Below are positions 22,383 to 30,982 of a stretch of DNA of 40,228 nt, in pieces. This stretch comes from Novosphingopyxis sp038234155. GTDB lineage: Bacteria > Pseudomonadota > Alphaproteobacteria > Sphingomonadales > Sphingomonadaceae. The DNA is taken from positions 1 to 40,228 of the forward strand of contig JBBSUT010000005.1 of NCBI GenBank assembly GCA_038234155.1. Direction: 5' to 3'. Position 1 is the first letter of the stretch. Every line of letters begins with the position of its first letter. Under the pieces are notes generated by a model, which worked only from the letters and a program-made list of their open reading frames with translations, did no database searches and was not told the DNA's origin. A program made the translations under genes and the position numbers.

Positions 22383-23117
22383 TCAGCCGCCGCGCCAGAT
22401 CTTGATCGGCGCGGTGGCGCGCAAACCGCGCCCTTCGCACGGTCTGGGGCGAAAACGCGTTCCCAGGCACAGCCGCACGCCGGTCAGCCAGCCGCGCTCG
22501 TTCAGGTCCAGCCGGATCGCTTCCTCTCCCACGCCGGGATTGGCATCGGCAAAAGCTAAGATCACCGCGGCGGCGGTTGGCTGGCGGCGGCTCAATCGGT
22601 CCATATCAGGAAATTGCAGCGCATCGAACAGCACGCGCGCGGCCCGGAAATAGGCATCCGGTGCGCGCGTCACACAGCTGCCATGCCGAGCCCATTCGTG
22701 CTGCATGAGCGAGACCGAGGGCATTGCGCAGAACGCGCTACGTGCGGCTTTGGGCGTAACCGGCGTGGGCGGACGGCAATATTGCGGCCATGGAGCACCG
22801 GCCTGCCCCTCCGGCCATAATCCATGCATGACGAAGCCGAAATCGCCGGCCTCACCGCCGCATTGCAAACGGTCGCGCGCACTGGATTTGCGGGTGCGGC
22901 AATATTCGGGCGACCAGCCGAGCGACAGCGTATAGCCGCCAACGGCCGTGCGCCGCACCGGCTCGGCGCGTGGTCGCGGTTCGACTTCGGCACGCGGCAG
23001 GCTGGACGGCGCGGCGCACTGCCAGCCCTGCGCCGCTACCGGCGTGGCTGTGATGAAAACGGACAGCCCCCCTGCGCCAAGAGCTGCGCTTAGGGCCCTG
23101 CTCAGGGCAGGAATCAC
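22383..23117 (-). CDS. Secreted ribonuclease T2 family protein
   Basis: RNase T2 enzymes cut single-stranded RNA through a 2',3'-cyclic phosphate, outside the cytoplasm. The 244-residue protein has a signal-like N-terminus (LSAALGAGGLSVFITATPVAAQ, cleavage near residue 30). Both catalytic segments are present: CAS I FVMHGLWPE and CAS II QHEWARHGSC, each with its histidine. Several cysteines would form disulphides. The start is a GTG at 23117, chosen because GAGG lies about nine bases upstream and no ATG gives a signal peptide. It begins three bases after the stop of the membrane protein at 23121, so the two are in one operon. A role in phosphate or nucleotide scavenging is inferred. Confidence 0.88.
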   Translation of the reverse strand: MIPALSRALSAALGAGGLSVFITATPVAAQGWQCAAPSSLPRAEVEPRPRAEPVRRTAVGGYTLSLGWSPEYCRTRKSSARDRLQCGGEAGDFGFVMHGLWPEGQAGAPWPQYCRPPTPVTPKAARSAFCAMPSVSLMQHEWARHGSCVTRAPDAYFRAARVLFDALQFPDMDRLSRRQPTAAAVILAFADANPGVGEEAIRLDLNERGWLTGVRLCLGTRFRPRPCEGRGLRATAPIKIWRGG

Positions 23118-23120
23118 CGG

Positions 23121-23561
23121 CTAGACCTCTTTATCGAAGCGATCCTTTACCACCAGCATTTCGGCTTCCTCACGCGTGAACCACGGACGCGCATCGGGAC
23201 GGAAGAGCATGATCACCGCCGCCACGGACAGCGCAGTGGAAGCCAGCCCGAGCGCTTTGATGATGTCGAACGACCCCAGAAAAAAGGCTGGCAGACCGAT
23301 CAGGCTTATCAGCATAAGCACAAGCAGGATCCAGCGCGCGATATTGCTGCGCCGACGCGCCGCCAGATACCACAGCAGGAGGGAGATGCCGTACAATACC
23401 GCCAATATGCCGACCAATATCAGAGGATCGAGCTGCACCCCGGCGCTCTGGCGGAACATGTCCAGCGTGTCGTCCCAGGTCTGGAACGTGCCCAGAATAC
23501 TGGCAGCGACGGACAGCAAATATAATAGCTCGAAGCGCCGAACAGACTGTGGCTGCGTCAT
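23121..23561 (-). CDS. Small four-helix membrane protein of unknown function
   Basis: The family is not recognised. The 146-residue protein has four likely membrane helices: FELLYLLSVAASILGTF (about 10-26), PLILVGILAVLYGISLLLWYLAA (45-67), IARWILLVLMLISLIGLPAFFLG (73-95) and ALGLASTALSVAAVIMLF (103-120). A short charged cytoplasmic tail contains PWFTREEAEMLV. Lys/Arg residues between helices 2 and 3 place that loop inside. It sits three bases upstream of the RNase T2 gene on the same strand and probably shares its mRNA. nadC ends 54 bases upstream in the same direction. Confidence 0.7.
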   Translation of the reverse strand: MTQPQSVRRFELLYLLSVAASILGTFQTWDDTLDMFRQSAGVQLDPLILVGILAVLYGISLLLWYLAARRRSNIARWILLVLMLISLIGLPAFFLGSFDIIKALGLASTALSVAAVIMLFRPDARPWFTREEAEMLVVKDRFDKEV

Positions 23562-23615
23562 TTGTCCCTACCCCTCAGGTTACCGCGCACAGCCTGCCCG
23601 CGATCGCGCGCCCGA

Positions 23616-24452
23616 TCAAGCGGCGACGTAGTCCAGGCCGATATCGGCGGCCGGGGCGGACTGGGTTAACCGGCCGACCGAGATATAGGTTACGCCGGTG
23701 GCCGCCTTGTCGCGGATCGTTTCCAGCGTCACGCCGCCGGACGCCTCGGTCGGCACGCGGCCGTCCACGATGGCCACCGCCTCGCGCAGCATGGGCGGGT
23801 CCATATTGTCGAGCAGCAGATGCGTGGCGCCGGCCGCCAGCGCGGACCCGATCTGCTCGATCCGGTCCACCTCCACGATGATGCTGGCAATGCCCGCATC
23901 CACCGCGCGGCGCACCGCAGTGGCAACGTCTCCGGCCACTGCCACGTGATTGTCCTTTATCATGGCCGCATCCCAAAGGCCCATGCGATGGTTCTGCGCG
24001 CCGCCCATACGCGTGGCGTATTTCTCCAGCGCGCGCAGGCCAGGGATGGTCTTGCGCGTATCGAGCAGGATGCAGCCGGTCCCTGCAATCGCCGTGACAT
24101 AAGCGCGCGTCATGGTCGCGATGCCGCTAAGATGCTGCAACGTATTGAGCGCGGACCGTTCGGCTGTCAGCAGCGCGCGGGCCTTGCCCGATATGCGCAT
24201 GAGATCGGTACCAGCAGGCACCGCAGCGCCGTCTTCCACCAGCCGATCGATTCGCACGTCAGGATCGAGCCGCCGGAAGAACGCCTCGGCGATGGCAATA
24301 CCGGCAATCACGGCGTTATCGCGGCTGTCCATCAGCCCTGCGAAGCGCGTGTCTTCGGGGATCACCGCTTCGGACGTCACGTCGGTTTTGCCGAGCAGAT
24401 CCTCCTCCAGCGCGGCGGACACAAAGGCTTGCAGATCAAAATGCTCTATCAT
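23616..24452 (-). CDS. nadC: Quinolinate phosphoribosyltransferase (nicotinate-nucleotide pyrophosphorylase, carboxylating)
   Basis: NadC converts quinolinate and PRPP to nicotinate mononucleotide in de novo NAD synthesis, the step after NadA. The 278-residue protein has EEDLLGKTDVTSEAVIPEDTRF at the N-terminus and ERSALNTLQHLSGIATMT in the middle. The substrate-binding DTRKTIPGLRALEKYATRMGGAQNHRMGLWDAAMIKDNHV and the end EASGGVTLETIRDKAATGVTYISVGRLTQSAPAADIGLDY complete the family pattern. The ATG at 24452 fits the family start; a hairpin abuts it upstream. nadA lies 1.6 kb upstream on the same strand, with a DUF2254 gene between. No nadB (aspartate oxidase) is seen in the window. Confidence 0.95.
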   Translation of the reverse strand: MIEHFDLQAFVSAALEEDLLGKTDVTSEAVIPEDTRFAGLMDSRDNAVIAGIAIAEAFFRRLDPDVRIDRLVEDGAAVPAGTDLMRISGKARALLTAERSALNTLQHLSGIATMTRAYVTAIAGTGCILLDTRKTIPGLRALEKYATRMGGAQNHRMGLWDAAMIKDNHVAVAGDVATAVRRAVDAGIASIIVEVDRIEQIGSALAAGATHLLLDNMDPPMLREAVAIVDGRVPTEASGGVTLETIRDKAATGVTYISVGRLTQSAPAADIGLDYVAA

Positions 24453-24474
24453 GCGCGGGCTTTTAGCCCTGCGC
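24453..24474 (-). promoter_or_regulatory. Hairpin abutting the nadC start codon
   Basis: On the minus strand AGGGCT-like and AGCCC-like arms (AGCCC/GGGCT, loop of three) are extended by GCGC/GCGC across one bulged base, ending directly before the nadC ATG. The left arm holds AGGG, the only ribosome-binding-site-like sequence nearby, so the fold could hide it. Confidence 0.4.
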
Positions 24475-24674
24475 CCGGTCAGCATCAACCGCCGCATGCG
24501 CAGATGGCCCGTGCTATCTGGCCGCGCGTCTGCCGATCGATCTCGGTCTTTGCACGGATCGCGGTGCGGTTACCAGGCGCTGACGGTTGCAGCGGGCGAC
24601 GCCGCTAAAAACGTCATTGGCCGCAAGGCGGGCGGCGCGCCTCATCGCCCTGGCACAGATATCCCTGCCGCGCG

Positions 24675-26021
24675 TCAGGGAAGATCATGGCTGCTGCCGC
24701 CGCCAAAGGGAGGATGCCGTTCATGATCGACCAGCGCGATGGCGCGTTTTTCCAGTTCGTAAAGCGCGGGGCCCGTCAGCACGGTACGCGCCTGATCGAC
24801 GAGCAGCCGCACCTGCCTCTGCGGTGAAGCGCTGCGCCCGAATTCTTCCGCCCGGACCATCACCGATCCCAGCGCATCGATATAGATCTTGGACGCCAGA
24901 TCATTGGCGGCGGCGCTGGCGCGCATGGCGCCAAAACTGCGCTCGACAAAATGATCGAAATCATCGGGAAGGCAGAATACGCCGTCCTCGCCATAAGGCC
25001 GACCGTCGGCATCACGGTCCAAATCACGATCGGCCAGCGCCGTTAGCACCGCGGCCAGCCAGTGCATGCAGGTGATCGCGGTAAACGGATCGTTGATGCC
25101 AGGAGACAGCGCACGAAGCCCGATCTCAACCAGTTCGTCGATCGCGAATTCGATATCCTGCGTCTGCGTTCGACTGGTGCCGACGGCGAACGCGCTGCGC
25201 AGATAGCCGTACGCATCCTCCCCGACCGTACCCTCGATCCAAAGCAGCTCGACGCCCGGATGGACAAAATCGCCGGCGCGCACGGTCATCCGGACGGTGG
25301 CCCCCTGACGTTTGGCGACACGGCCCAGCGTGCTGTAATCGATCACCTCGATGTACCCGGTCTTGCGGCTGTACACCGGCACGCCCACGCGAACATCATG
25401 CTCGCCCCAGGCGGCACCATTATGTTCGTCGGGATAGCGCTTCTCGATCGCACGGATCGCCGTCTGGCCGATGTCAGCGACGACATTGTTGATCTGGATG
25501 CTGTGCGGCACATGGTGGAGGAAATACACCAGCACCGCGACCGATAGCAGCGCCAGACCGAGCGCCACCAGCATCGAGATCTGCGGAACAAACGCCCCGG
25601 TGGGCGCGGCGAAATAGCCGTTTGAATCGGCCAGCCGCACGACCCGCAGGATCATCAGCGAATAGACAAATGTGGCGATGAAAATGCCCAGCGTAAACTG
25701 GTTGCCGCGATCGTTCATGAAATTGGTCAGCAGGCGCGGGCCGTAGCTGCCCGAAGCATATACCACCGCTGCGATGGTGATGGAGAACACCGTGCCCGCC
25801 ACGCCTATGGTTGATCCGGCAATGGTCGACAGGAGTGACCGGGCGCCTTCCGGCTTGGTTGCGCGCAGAAAGCTGATCTGTTCGGTCCAGTCGCCGCCGA
25901 CCCGCGTATCGACCCACCAGGTAAACAGCGACAGGCACAGCGCCGCAATCGTCAGGATCGTCGGCAGGAACCAGTAGCTGCCGCGCAGATCGGCGCTCGT
26001 CTTGCGTAGCCAAGCCCTCAT
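24675..26021 (-). CDS. DUF2254 domain membrane protein
   Basis: This is a predicted inner-membrane protein of unknown function. The 448-residue protein has four N-terminal helices: WFLPTILTIAALCLSLFTWWV (about 17-37), a helix around STIGVAGTVFSITIAAVVYASG (70-91), FTLGIFIATFVYSLMILRVV (109-128) and ISMLVALGLALLSVAVLVYFLHHV (148-171). A large cytoplasmic domain follows, with ALSPGINDPFTAITCMHWLAAVLTALADRDL, the most conserved DUF2254 stretch. The gene starts 25 bases after nadA and so is probably in its operon, upstream of nadC. Nothing links the family to NAD biosynthesis; the association is only positional. Confidence 0.85.
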   Translation of the reverse strand: MRAWLRKTSADLRGSYWFLPTILTIAALCLSLFTWWVDTRVGGDWTEQISFLRATKPEGARSLLSTIAGSTIGVAGTVFSITIAAVVYASGSYGPRLLTNFMNDRGNQFTLGIFIATFVYSLMILRVVRLADSNGYFAAPTGAFVPQISMLVALGLALLSVAVLVYFLHHVPHSIQINNVVADIGQTAIRAIEKRYPDEHNGAAWGEHDVRVGVPVYSRKTGYIEVIDYSTLGRVAKRQGATVRMTVRAGDFVHPGVELLWIEGTVGEDAYGYLRSAFAVGTSRTQTQDIEFAIDELVEIGLRALSPGINDPFTAITCMHWLAAVLTALADRDLDRDADGRPYGEDGVFCLPDDFDHFVERSFGAMRASAAANDLASKIYIDALGSVMVRAEEFGRSASPQRQVRLLVDQARTVLTGPALYELEKRAIALVDHERHPPFGGGSSHDLP

Positions 26022-26046
26022 GATACGCTCCCTCGCCGCACCAAGG

Positions 26047-27066
26047 TCAGCCGCGCGGTGCCGCGTCTAGACGCATATCGCCAAGATCGCCCAGCCCCAC
26101 CGTGCCGCCGGCCATGGCCAGCATCCGGTCGAGACTCTTCTTAGCCTTCAGCCGCATATCCTCGTCCAGCACGATGGCCGGCTTCAGATCACGCAGTGCC
26201 ACGTACAGCTTTTCAAGCGTGTTCAGCGCCATATAGGGGCAGATATTGCAGTTGCAGTTGCCGTCCGCGCCGGGCGCACCAATGAAGGTCTTGTCCGGCA
26301 CCGCCTTTTGCATCTGATGGATGATGTGCGGTTCGGTCGCCACGATCACCGTGTCGCAATCGGTATCCTTGCAAAATTGCAGGATGGAACTGGTCGAGCC
26401 GACATGATCAGCATGCGCGATGATCGACGGAGGGCATTCCGGATGCGCAGCGATCGGCGCACCGGGATGCTGCGCCTTGAGCTTCAGCAGTTCGGTTTCG
26501 CTGAACGCCTCGTGCACGATGCAGACGCCCGGCCATAGCAGCATGTCGCGGCCAAACTTGCGATTAAGATAGCCGCCCAGGTGCCGGTCCGGGCCAAAAA
26601 TAATCTTCTGACTCTCGGGGATCTGCTGGATGATCGTTTCGGCCGAGCTCGACGTGACGATGATATCGCTGAGTGCCTTCACCGCGGCCGAACAATTGAT
26701 GTAGGTGAGTGCGATGTGATCGGGATGCTGGCGGCGAAATTCGGCAAATTTTTCTGGCGGGCAGCTGTCTTCCAGACTGCAACCGGCGTTCATATCGGGC
26801 AGGATCACGGTCTTTTCGGGCGACAGGATTTTTGCGGTTTCGGCCATGAACTTGACGCCGCAAAAGGCGATCACGTCGGCGTCGGTCTCGGCCGCCTTTT
26901 TTGACAGCTCCAGAGAATCCCCGACGAAATCGGCCAAGTCCTGAATTTCCGGCTTCTGATAATAATGCGCCAGGATCACCGCGTTGCGTTCCTCGCGCAG
27001 CCGATCGATCTCGGCGCGGATGTCGACGCCGACGAAATTCTCGCGCGTCCTGATGTGTGCGTTCAT
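26047..27066 (-). CDS. nadA: Quinolinate synthase
   Basis: NadA condenses iminoaspartate with dihydroxyacetone phosphate to quinolinate and needs a [4Fe-4S] cluster. The 339-residue protein has the expected parts: VILAHYYQKPEIQDLADFVGDSLELSK, FCGVKFMAETAKILSPEKTVILPDMNAGCSLEDSCPP with the first cluster cysteine, and YINCSAAVKALSDIIVTSSSA. Further on are GVCIVHEAF, AHPECPPSIIAHADHVGST and the cysteine-rich CNCNICPYMALNTLEKLY near the end. The start at 27066 is an ATG within MNAHIRTRENFVGVD. The DUF2254 gene follows after 25 bases and nadC further on. The iminoaspartate source (nadB or aspartate dehydrogenase) must be encoded elsewhere. Confidence 0.95.
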   Translation of the reverse strand: MNAHIRTRENFVGVDIRAEIDRLREERNAVILAHYYQKPEIQDLADFVGDSLELSKKAAETDADVIAFCGVKFMAETAKILSPEKTVILPDMNAGCSLEDSCPPEKFAEFRRQHPDHIALTYINCSAAVKALSDIIVTSSSAETIIQQIPESQKIIFGPDRHLGGYLNRKFGRDMLLWPGVCIVHEAFSETELLKLKAQHPGAPIAAHPECPPSIIAHADHVGSTSSILQFCKDTDCDTVIVATEPHIIHQMQKAVPDKTFIGAPGADGNCNCNICPYMALNTLEKLYVALRDLKPAIVLDEDMRLKAKKSLDRMLAMAGGTVGLGDLGDMRLDAAPRG

Positions 27067-27172
27067 GAAATGCCCTTTCGCTTGGGGTAACCTGTGGACG
27101 TGGCGAGCGGTTGCATCAAGCGTCGTGCATGGCGGCGTGTCGTCATGGTCTGCGATGACGGGCGATAAAACG

Positions 27173-27901
27173 CTATCGCTGCTCCGCTGCCCGCTTTTCC
27201 CGGATCACATCTTCAGGCCGCCGGCTGGCATCGACGGCATCGCGCGCGTCGGACTGCCGTTCCAGCGGAAAGGTCACCACCACCCGTGCATCACCATAGC
27301 CCAGGCTGTCCAGCGGCAGCCGCATCGTGCGCGCCACCACCGCGCGGGCCTTTTCGCGCGCCTGTGCCAGCCGTTCGGGCGACTGCGCTTCCCGGCCAAC
27401 CTTGGCCTGGGCTCCGGCCGAGGTGCGCTGACTGAGCTGCTCGGCGGCCTCGCGCGTCACGATCAGCCCGTTGGTTCGAACCAGCGATCGCCGGCTCTCG
27501 TCAACATTGGGCTTTTCCACAGCAATGTCGGGCGCATTTACGATCAGCGTGCGCGAGCTGCCGACCCATTCCAGATCGTCGGGGCCAATGCGCGACAGAT
27601 CGACATAATAGCCCACGCTGTAGGGCATTTTCACCACCTGATCGGACATCAGGAAGCCGAATCCGCGCACGTCCTCCGCATTGGCCTGCACCGTACCGCT
27701 GAGCTGTGCCACCTTGAGCTGGCTGACACCGTTCATTCTTGCCGATATCAGCCGGGTGATCGCGCTGCCGTTCTCCTCCTCTGTCACGGCGAAACGCTCG
27801 GTGTAGTTGCTCCATATGATATAGGCCAGAAGCCCTGCGCACAGGAGCAGCGCCGCGATGACCAGGCCGCGAAACGCGGGCGCGTTCAGATCACGCTCCA
27901 C
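27173..27901 (-). CDS. DUF4230 domain protein, single membrane anchor
   Basis: The function is unknown. The 242-residue protein has one N-terminal membrane helix (GLVIAALLLCAGLLAYIIWSNYT, about 12-34) and then a periplasmic or cytoplasmic body matching DUF4230. That body contains VGYYVDLSRIGPDDLEWVGSSRTLIVNAPDIAVEKPNVDESRRSLV, and VTREAAEQLSQRTSAGAQAKV leads to a late ARVVVTFPLE strand. The start is a GTG at 27901 that overlaps the end of the metallo-hydrolase gene by 16 bases, so the two are translated in tandem. nadA lies 106 bases downstream in the same direction. Confidence 0.75.
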   Translation of the reverse strand: MERDLNAPAFRGLVIAALLLCAGLLAYIIWSNYTERFAVTEEENGSAITRLISARMNGVSQLKVAQLSGTVQANAEDVRGFGFLMSDQVVKMPYSVGYYVDLSRIGPDDLEWVGSSRTLIVNAPDIAVEKPNVDESRRSLVRTNGLIVTREAAEQLSQRTSAGAQAKVGREAQSPERLAQAREKARAVVARTMRLPLDSLGYGDARVVVTFPLERQSDARDAVDASRRPEDVIREKRAAEQR

Positions 27902-28758
27902 AGCATGTCCCCACCCTGCGCCGCCGCGCCGCGCCGTTCCAGATCGATCAGATGCGCCAGCACCGATCGCTCGGCCGCGCCATGCAGCCGAGGGTCGAGC
28001 CCCTTGTACATGATGGCAACCAGCGCCGGCACGGGCCGCGGCGTCTCGGCCAAAAGCTGCACGATCTGCCGTTCGCGCGCCTTGCGATGTCCCATCATCC
28101 CGCGCACCAGCTGACGCGGTTTATCGGCGGCTGGCCCGTGGGCGGGATAATAGATGCGGTCCTGCGTACGATCATAGAGCTTCTGCAAACTGGCCATATA
28201 GTCGCCCATGTCGCCGTCCGGCGGGCTGACCACGCTGGTCGACCATTTCATCACATGATCACCGGTAAACAGCGCGCCGGTTTCCTTCAGCGCGAAACAT
28301 AGATGGTTCGATGTATGGCCCGGCGTCGCTACCGCCACCAGCGTCCAGCCTTCGCCGACCAGCGTCTCGCCGTCCGCCATCACCCGATCGGGCGCATAAT
28401 CGGGATCGAAGGCGGCATCGGCGCGCGGGCCATCGTCGAGAAGCGCAAGCGGCGCGCAGCCGACAATCGGCGCGCCTGTGCGCTGTGCGAGCGGGCGCGA
28501 TCCGGGGCTGTGGTCCCTGTGGGTGTGGGTGCACAGGATCGCCTTCACTGCGGCATCGCCAACGGCGCGCAGGATTGCATCGATATGCGTAGCGTCGGCC
28601 GGGCCGGGGTCGATCACCGCGATATCGCGCCTTGCACCGACCAGCCAGGTCTGCGTACCGGTGTAGGTATAGGGCGAGGGATTGGGCGCCAGCACGCGGC
28701 GCACCAGCGGTTCCAGCTGCTCGGTCTCTCCGGCGTGGATGGTGTCGGGCCAGTTCAT
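27886..28758 (-). CDS. Metallo-beta-lactamase-fold hydrolase (LACTB2-like)
   Basis: This is a zinc-dependent hydrolase of unknown substrate. The 290-residue protein has the metal-binding signature CTHTHRDHSPG at about residues 95-105. A second histidine lies in VATPGHTSNHLCF, the bridging aspartate in LFTGDHVM, and a histidine in YYPAHGP near 205. After the core comes a C-terminal winged-helix-like segment (HRKARERQIVQLLAETPRPVPALVAIMYKGLDPRLHGAAERSVLAHLIDLERRG in outline). This layout is the one seen in LACTB2 and related bacterial proteins, some of which act on RNA, though that is not shown here. The DUF4230 gene overlaps its 3' end. Confidence 0.86.
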   Translation of the reverse strand: MNWPDTIHAGETEQLEPLVRRVLAPNPSPYTYTGTQTWLVGARRDIAVIDPGPADATHIDAILRAVGDAAVKAILCTHTHRDHSPGSRPLAQRTGAPIVGCAPLALLDDGPRADAAFDPDYAPDRVMADGETLVGEGWTLVAVATPGHTSNHLCFALKETGALFTGDHVMKWSTSVVSPPDGDMGDYMASLQKLYDRTQDRIYYPAHGPAADKPRQLVRGMMGHRKARERQIVQLLAETPRPVPALVAIMYKGLDPRLHGAAERSVLAHLIDLERRGAAAQGGDMLWSVI

Positions 28759-28979
28759 GCCATATGATGTGGCAGGTCACAGCGCCAAGCGAAAGGGGAT
28801 GCCGCGCAAAAAGGCCGCGCAGGCAAGGACAGGATCGTCGGGATTGTTTACAGCGGGGGGCGTCCATGCTGGCCGTTAACTACTGCAAGTGGCGCAAAAG
28901 CGGCGATCGGCAAAACTGGCACGAATGGTGCAAAGTGATGGCTGCTTCACCAGCTCAGTCGCGGGTGACCGGCGGGCCG

Positions 28980-30308
28980 CTATTTTCTGGTCTCGCGCCC
29001 TTCGGTCCCCGCGACACTCTCCTGCCTTGCAAAATTTGGTAACCAGCTTCGCCGCCCGGAAAGCTGCCCCGCCAGGCGCTCGTCGCGCGCGGCGAAGGCA
29101 TGCGAATAGATGCGGCCAAACAACGTGTCGAACGTGCGGTCCCAAGTGAATTGCTCGCGCACCAGCTCGCGGCCCGCTTCGCCCATCTGCGCGCGCGGGC
29201 CGTGCCAGACTTTCAGGATGTTCTGCGCCATTGCTGCCGGATCGTCGATCGGGCCAAGCAGGCCGGTGCCGTCCGGCACGCGGTCTGGCATGGCCCCGCC
29301 ATGCACGCCGACGACCGGCAGACCCGCCGCCTGCGCCTCGACGACGGACATGCCAAAGGTCTCATAAGGATGCGCCGACGCATAGATATCCGACGAAGCA
29401 AACGCCTCTCCCAGCGCCTCGCGATTGTCCATATAACCAGGCAAATGCACCACGCCGTTAGTGCCGTCGGCGATCCGCGCATCGCGCCACTTGCCCTGCC
29501 CCAGGATCAGCAGATGCGCGCCCAGCTCCTTCGGCAGCAGCTTGAACGCCTCCCACACCATGGCCACCCGCTTCTCGCGGTCCAGCCGCCCGGCATAGAC
29601 CAGCAACGGGGCATCGTCAGCCACGCCCAGCGAGTGGCGGAAGGTCATGCTGCGGCGATCGGGGTGGAACTGCGACAGGTCCGCGCCCAGCGGCATCCGC
29701 TCGACATTCTCCACGCCCAGCGCGCGCAGCCGGTCCACGCTGTCGCCGCCCAGCCCAAAGACATTATCGAACTTGCGGTACAGCCGGCCAGCATAGGCGT
29801 CCGAAATCTTGGCCGACAGCCCCGGCATGGCAGCACCGAACCAAGGGAAATCATGGCGGAAAAATTCGCCGATATGCGCGCGCGGAAAATCGGTGTGATA
29901 GCCTGCGATCACCGTGGTAGCCGGATGGCTCTTGCGATATTTCAGCGCGGACCATGGCAGGTTATACGGGTCGAACGTCTCGATCATATCGGGGGCATAG
30001 CGTTTTAAAACTGCCAGGACGGCCCGGTTGCGCAGCAAAAACCGGTAATTGGGCGAATGGGGCAGCGCCGGGCTTTTCACCTCGGCGCGCAGAAACCGGC
30101 CGTTCTCAACAATCCGGTCTTCCTCGCCCGGAACAATCAGCAGATGCCGGGCATCGCTATGTTTAGCGATCCATGCCTGCTTGCGGCGGATGTAGCTGCC
30201 GATACCACCGCCCGATACGGACCAGCCTTGTGTAACATCGCACAACAGCAGGCCGTCGATCGATCGCACAGGTTCGCCCCTCAGAACGTGGCGAACCGCT
30301 TCCGCCAT
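28980..30308 (-). CDS. Glycosyltransferase family 4-like protein
   Basis: This is a retaining GT-B sugar transferase, cytoplasmic or membrane-associated. The 442-residue protein starts with a glycine-rich acceptor loop (TQGWSVSGGGIGSYIRRK). It contains VIAGYHTDFPRAH, typical of the mannosyltransferase-like N-domain, and the hinge LLVYAGRLDREKRVAMVWEAF. The donor-site motif HPYETFGMSVVEAQAAGLPVVGVHGGAMPD carries the two glutamates of the EX7E pattern. A PLGADLSQFHPD stretch precedes the hinge. No Shine-Dalgarno sequence is evident before the ATG at 30308. It stands alone, with 60 and 220 bases on its two sides. Related enzymes build glycolipids or exopolysaccharide; the product cannot be named. 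Confidence 0.87.
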   Translation of the reverse strand: MAEAVRHVLRGEPVRSIDGLLLCDVTQGWSVSGGGIGSYIRRKQAWIAKHSDARHLLIVPGEEDRIVENGRFLRAEVKSPALPHSPNYRFLLRNRAVLAVLKRYAPDMIETFDPYNLPWSALKYRKSHPATTVIAGYHTDFPRAHIGEFFRHDFPWFGAAMPGLSAKISDAYAGRLYRKFDNVFGLGGDSVDRLRALGVENVERMPLGADLSQFHPDRRSMTFRHSLGVADDAPLLVYAGRLDREKRVAMVWEAFKLLPKELGAHLLILGQGKWRDARIADGTNGVVHLPGYMDNREALGEAFASSDIYASAHPYETFGMSVVEAQAAGLPVVGVHGGAMPDRVPDGTGLLGPIDDPAAMAQNILKVWHGPRAQMGEAGRELVREQFTWDRTFDTLFGRIYSHAFAARDERLAGQLSGRRSWLPNFARQESVAGTEGRETRK

Positions 30309-30371
30309 CAGGAAGGCTGCCCTACCAGCATGGCAGCGACCTAATTATGTTCCAATTGTGGCGCGGGGGTC

Positions 30372-30701
30372 TTATTCGGCCCGGGCGACGGATTTGTCAT
30401 CCATCAGGGTCTTCAGTTCGCCGGCTTCGTACATCTCCATCATGATGTCCGATCCACCGACAAATTCACCCTTCACATACAGCTGCGGGATCGTCGGCCA
30501 GTCGGAATAGGTCTTGATGGCCTGGCGCACGTCCATGTCCTGCAGCACGTCTACACTGTCATAATCCACGCCCAGATGATCCAGGATCGCGATCGCGCGG
30601 CTGGAGAAACCGCATTGCGGAAACAGCGGCGTGCCCTTCATGAAAAGGACCACGTCCTTGGCGTTTACAATGCCGTCGATGCGGGTGTTGACGTCGGCCA
30701 T
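30372..30701 (-). CDS. grxD: Monothiol glutaredoxin (CGFS type)
   Basis: CGFS glutaredoxins carry [2Fe-2S] clusters with glutathione, and with BolA they act in iron-sulphur assembly and iron sensing. The 109-residue protein has the CGFS motif at 30-33 in KGTPLFPQCGFSSRAI. WPTIPQLYVKGEFVGGSDIMMEMYEAGEL at about 70-98 holds the glutathione-binding TIPQLYV and GGSD. The ATG at 30701 has AAGGAG about ten bases upstream; the open frame beyond it is bolA sequence in another frame. It begins four bases after the bolA stop and ends the zeta-bolA-grxD run. Confidence 0.95.
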   Translation of the reverse strand: MADVNTRIDGIVNAKDVVLFMKGTPLFPQCGFSSRAIAILDHLGVDYDSVDVLQDMDVRQAIKTYSDWPTIPQLYVKGEFVGGSDIMMEMYEAGELKTLMDDKSVARAE

Positions 30702-30705
30702 ATTC

Positions 30706-30969
30706 TTATTCTCCTTTGGAAGCGGTTGCTGACGCGCCGCGGGGGAGCGCGGTGGTGAGCTGCAGCGCGTGCAGCTCCCCGCCCATGCGGCCACCCAGCG
30801 CGCCATAGACCGCCTGATGCTGTTTGACGCGGCTCAAGCCGCGAAAACTGTCGGCCTCCACATGCGCGGCATAATGGTCTCCGTCGCCCGCCAGATCGTC
30901 GATCCGCACGCTGGCATCCGGAATCGCTTGCTTGATCAATCGTTCGATGTCGTCCGCTGCCATCGGCAT
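30706..30969 (-). CDS. bolA: BolA family protein
   Basis: BolA-like proteins bind a shared [2Fe-2S] cluster with CGFS glutaredoxins. The 87-residue protein has the family fold: ADDIERLIKQAIPDASVRIDDLAGDGDHYAAHVEADSFRGLSRVKQHQAVYGALGG, with the conserved histidine in HYAAHVEA and the VKQHQAVY stretch. ELHALQLTT closes it. The start at 30969 has AAAGG nine bases upstream; an ATG two codons later (30963) is also possible. It lies between the zeta subunit gene (13-base gap) and grxD (four-base gap) in one operon. Confidence 0.92.
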   Translation of the reverse strand: MPMAADDIERLIKQAIPDASVRIDDLAGDGDHYAAHVEADSFRGLSRVKQHQAVYGALGGRMGGELHALQLTTALPRGASATASKGE

Positions 30970-30982
30970 GGGGTGCAGCCTT

